From Parasponia andersonii (lineage: Eukaryota > Streptophyta > Magnoliopsida > Rosales > Cannabaceae): a stretch of DNA of 64,000 nt. Location of the stretch: NCBI GenBank assembly GCA_002914805.1, contig JXTB01000023.1, positions 751,322-815,321 of the forward strand. Direction: 5' to 3'. The notes beneath the pieces are model-generated. The model searched no databases, was not told where the DNA came from, and saw only the letters and a list, made by a program, of their open reading frames with translations. A program made the position numbers and the translations under genes. Shown here piece by piece: positions 62,346 to 64,000 of this stretch. Each line of letters begins with the position of its first letter. Position 1 is the first letter of the stretch.

Positions 62346-64000
62346 TCAAGTTAATATTTTGAGTTGTGTCAGACTCAAAATATTTATTTTTATGATGGCT
62401 ACATAATAAATATTTGAAATAAATTAATGTCCTTTATTTTTTAAGTGGATGAGAATTTTACTTCTTTCTTTTACCTCTACTTTTGAATCATTATCAAAAG
62501 AAATATACCAACTATCATGACCGAAAATCTATAACCATGACATTCAATAATTTTATGTTGAAATAGTAATAAGCAGTAATTTTAAAAATTTCATTAGAAT
62601 CAAGTACTTAGAACTTTTAAGTTTAAATCCTCAAAAGTAAATAAATTTCAAAGATCAAGAAACTTCTCAATTATTTAAATTTCTCAAGAAAAATCCTCAC
62701 TTAAAAATTAGAGAAATTGCAATTAATTAATTAAAAAAATCTGGTTAAACTATAAATTTTGGTATAATAAGTTTCAATTAAAACCTTAGGACTAATGTCT
62801 AAAAAGAATTTACGTAAAATTCCTTGTAATTCTAAGTACTTGAATTTGTAATATTAAATGCCCTCATATATTCACTTAGTAAGAATATTAAACTTAGCTA
62901 AATATTTAAACGAGCAAAAAGAATAAGACATGATATGGACACCTACCAGGTAATAGGAATAGGACTGCAGGCACAAACTAAGTAGCTTATCTAATCATCA
63001 AGACCAATATCTCAAATACATAAATACTTGAAAGTGGGAGGAAATAGAGCGATGAGCACGTGAATGCTTAGTAGAGATCCAATTACAGGTTTTTGACTAA
63101 AATAAATACTTACTTTCAAAGTCCTGTATGACCAATAAATATTCATATAGTTTCCAGAAATTCAATTGAAAACACTATCCAAAGGTTTATATCTTTCAAA
63201 CTATTGTAAAACATAGTTTTAAAATAAAATCATTGTCCAAAGGTTCAAGCATTCTAAACTATTGTAAAACATCATATCAAAACCGGTATATATCTATTTA
63301 AGTCGAGCACATAATAAACAATACAATCAATGAAACGTCTGAGCCATCAAAGATTGGTAACCATAAGTATGCAATGTTATGTGAGCCACCTAAATACATG
63401 ACTGCACATGTGTATTGTATCTGAGTTACTTGAGCTGGTGACCGTGAGTATGATATATAATCTGAGTACCCTAAGTAGGGTACCCTAAGTCTGTGCACCA
63501 TGAAGGAGTACCGTAAGTTTGTCGACCTCGTAGATGCAATGAATGCATGCAATGCTATATGGATGGCAAGAATGAGAATATGCACAATTTTTCCACAAAA
63601 TCATGAAATAGACTATGCAGTGCTTTTAATCAATCAAGTATAGTTCTCAAAATTAAATTCTCATTCTGTAACACCCCCTTAGTCTAAGGTTATTAGATTA
63701 GAAAATATTATCATTGAATTCCTTAAAATATAAAAAGAATGTTGAATATTTTTTTTAAAAAATAAAATAGATATCTCATTAAAGTCTCAATTAAATTCAT
63801 AAAAAAATACTAATAATAAATTTAAAAGTCTTGTAAGTTAAAAATAAACTTCTAAAAATATAAAATATCACTAACAAAAAATAAAGACTAGAAAATGTTA
63901 ATTCATTAAAATCTAGACGACTAAATCGCTATGTTGCCGAGTCGCCTCATCACTACCATCTGCTATCCTACTATTCATCACCTGAAAAATGTTAAATAAT
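62346..64000. other. Intergenic, AT-rich right edge
   Basis: No gene recognised. At 63667 TGTAACACCCCCTTAG resembles the start of some plant gypsy LTRs or related repeats, but the element would run off the window. The minus-strand frame at 63298-63585 has no recognisable domain and lies in repeat-like text with recurring AGTACC and CTAAGT words. Confidence 0.45.

Overview
This window is nuclear DNA from a flowering plant, almost certainly a eudicot. It is strongly AT-rich, its genes have many short exons with GT-AG introns, and about half of what can be recognised is transposable-element debris. Two runs of N (39269-39456 and 55412-55703) mark assembly gaps. The species cannot be fixed from sequence alone.

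Only two complete-looking host genes are supported. (1) A nine-exon plus-strand gene at 14504-19140 encodes a protein of about 543 residues with a PHD-type zinc module, a SWIB domain and a Plus-3 domain (the NERD / At5g63700 / At5g08430 chromatin-protein family). Its last intron looks like a rare U12-type AT-AC intron. (2) A three-exon minus-strand gene at 29469-31005 encodes a NAC transcription factor of about 444 residues, of the NST1/NAC043 secondary-wall group. A third host gene is represented at the left edge (266-424) only by the last exon of a LEA_3 (LEA5/SAG21-like) protein.

Layout: 0-9.3 kb holds the LEA_3 exon, a ~106-bp minisatellite, several MITEs and long (TA)n tracts. 9.3-13.4 kb holds the 3' end of a Copia element (RNase H plus LTR) and a MITE with a 10-bp target duplication. 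14.3-19.5 kb is the chromatin gene, followed by an odd TGTCGTTT-rich block. 20-29 kb is intergenic with MITEs. 29.4-31.3 kb is the NAC gene. 31-47 kb is intergenic with MITEs, an unclassified LTR-like repeat, and a 5'-truncated LINE flanked by a target-site duplication.

From 47.4 to 62.3 kb lies a three-layer nest. A minus-strand Copia element (A) is split inside its reverse transcriptase by a solo LTR of a second Copia family (B, the same family as at 11.5-12.9 kb), with a 5-bp duplication CCTTT. That solo LTR is itself split by a ~10.1-kb CACTA (En/Spm) element with a 3-bp duplication AAT. The CACTA element carries degenerate TNPD-like (TNP2 / DUF4218 / DUF4216) and TNPA-like genes, and its left terminus has lost the diagnostic CACTA bases.

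No tRNA, rRNA, CRISPR array or bacterial-type operon was seen. No clearly new multi-gene system is evident. The most notable signals are the AT-AC intron, the nest with readable insertion history, the palindromic CACGTG array inside the CACTA element, and the strand-biased TGTCGTTT block.
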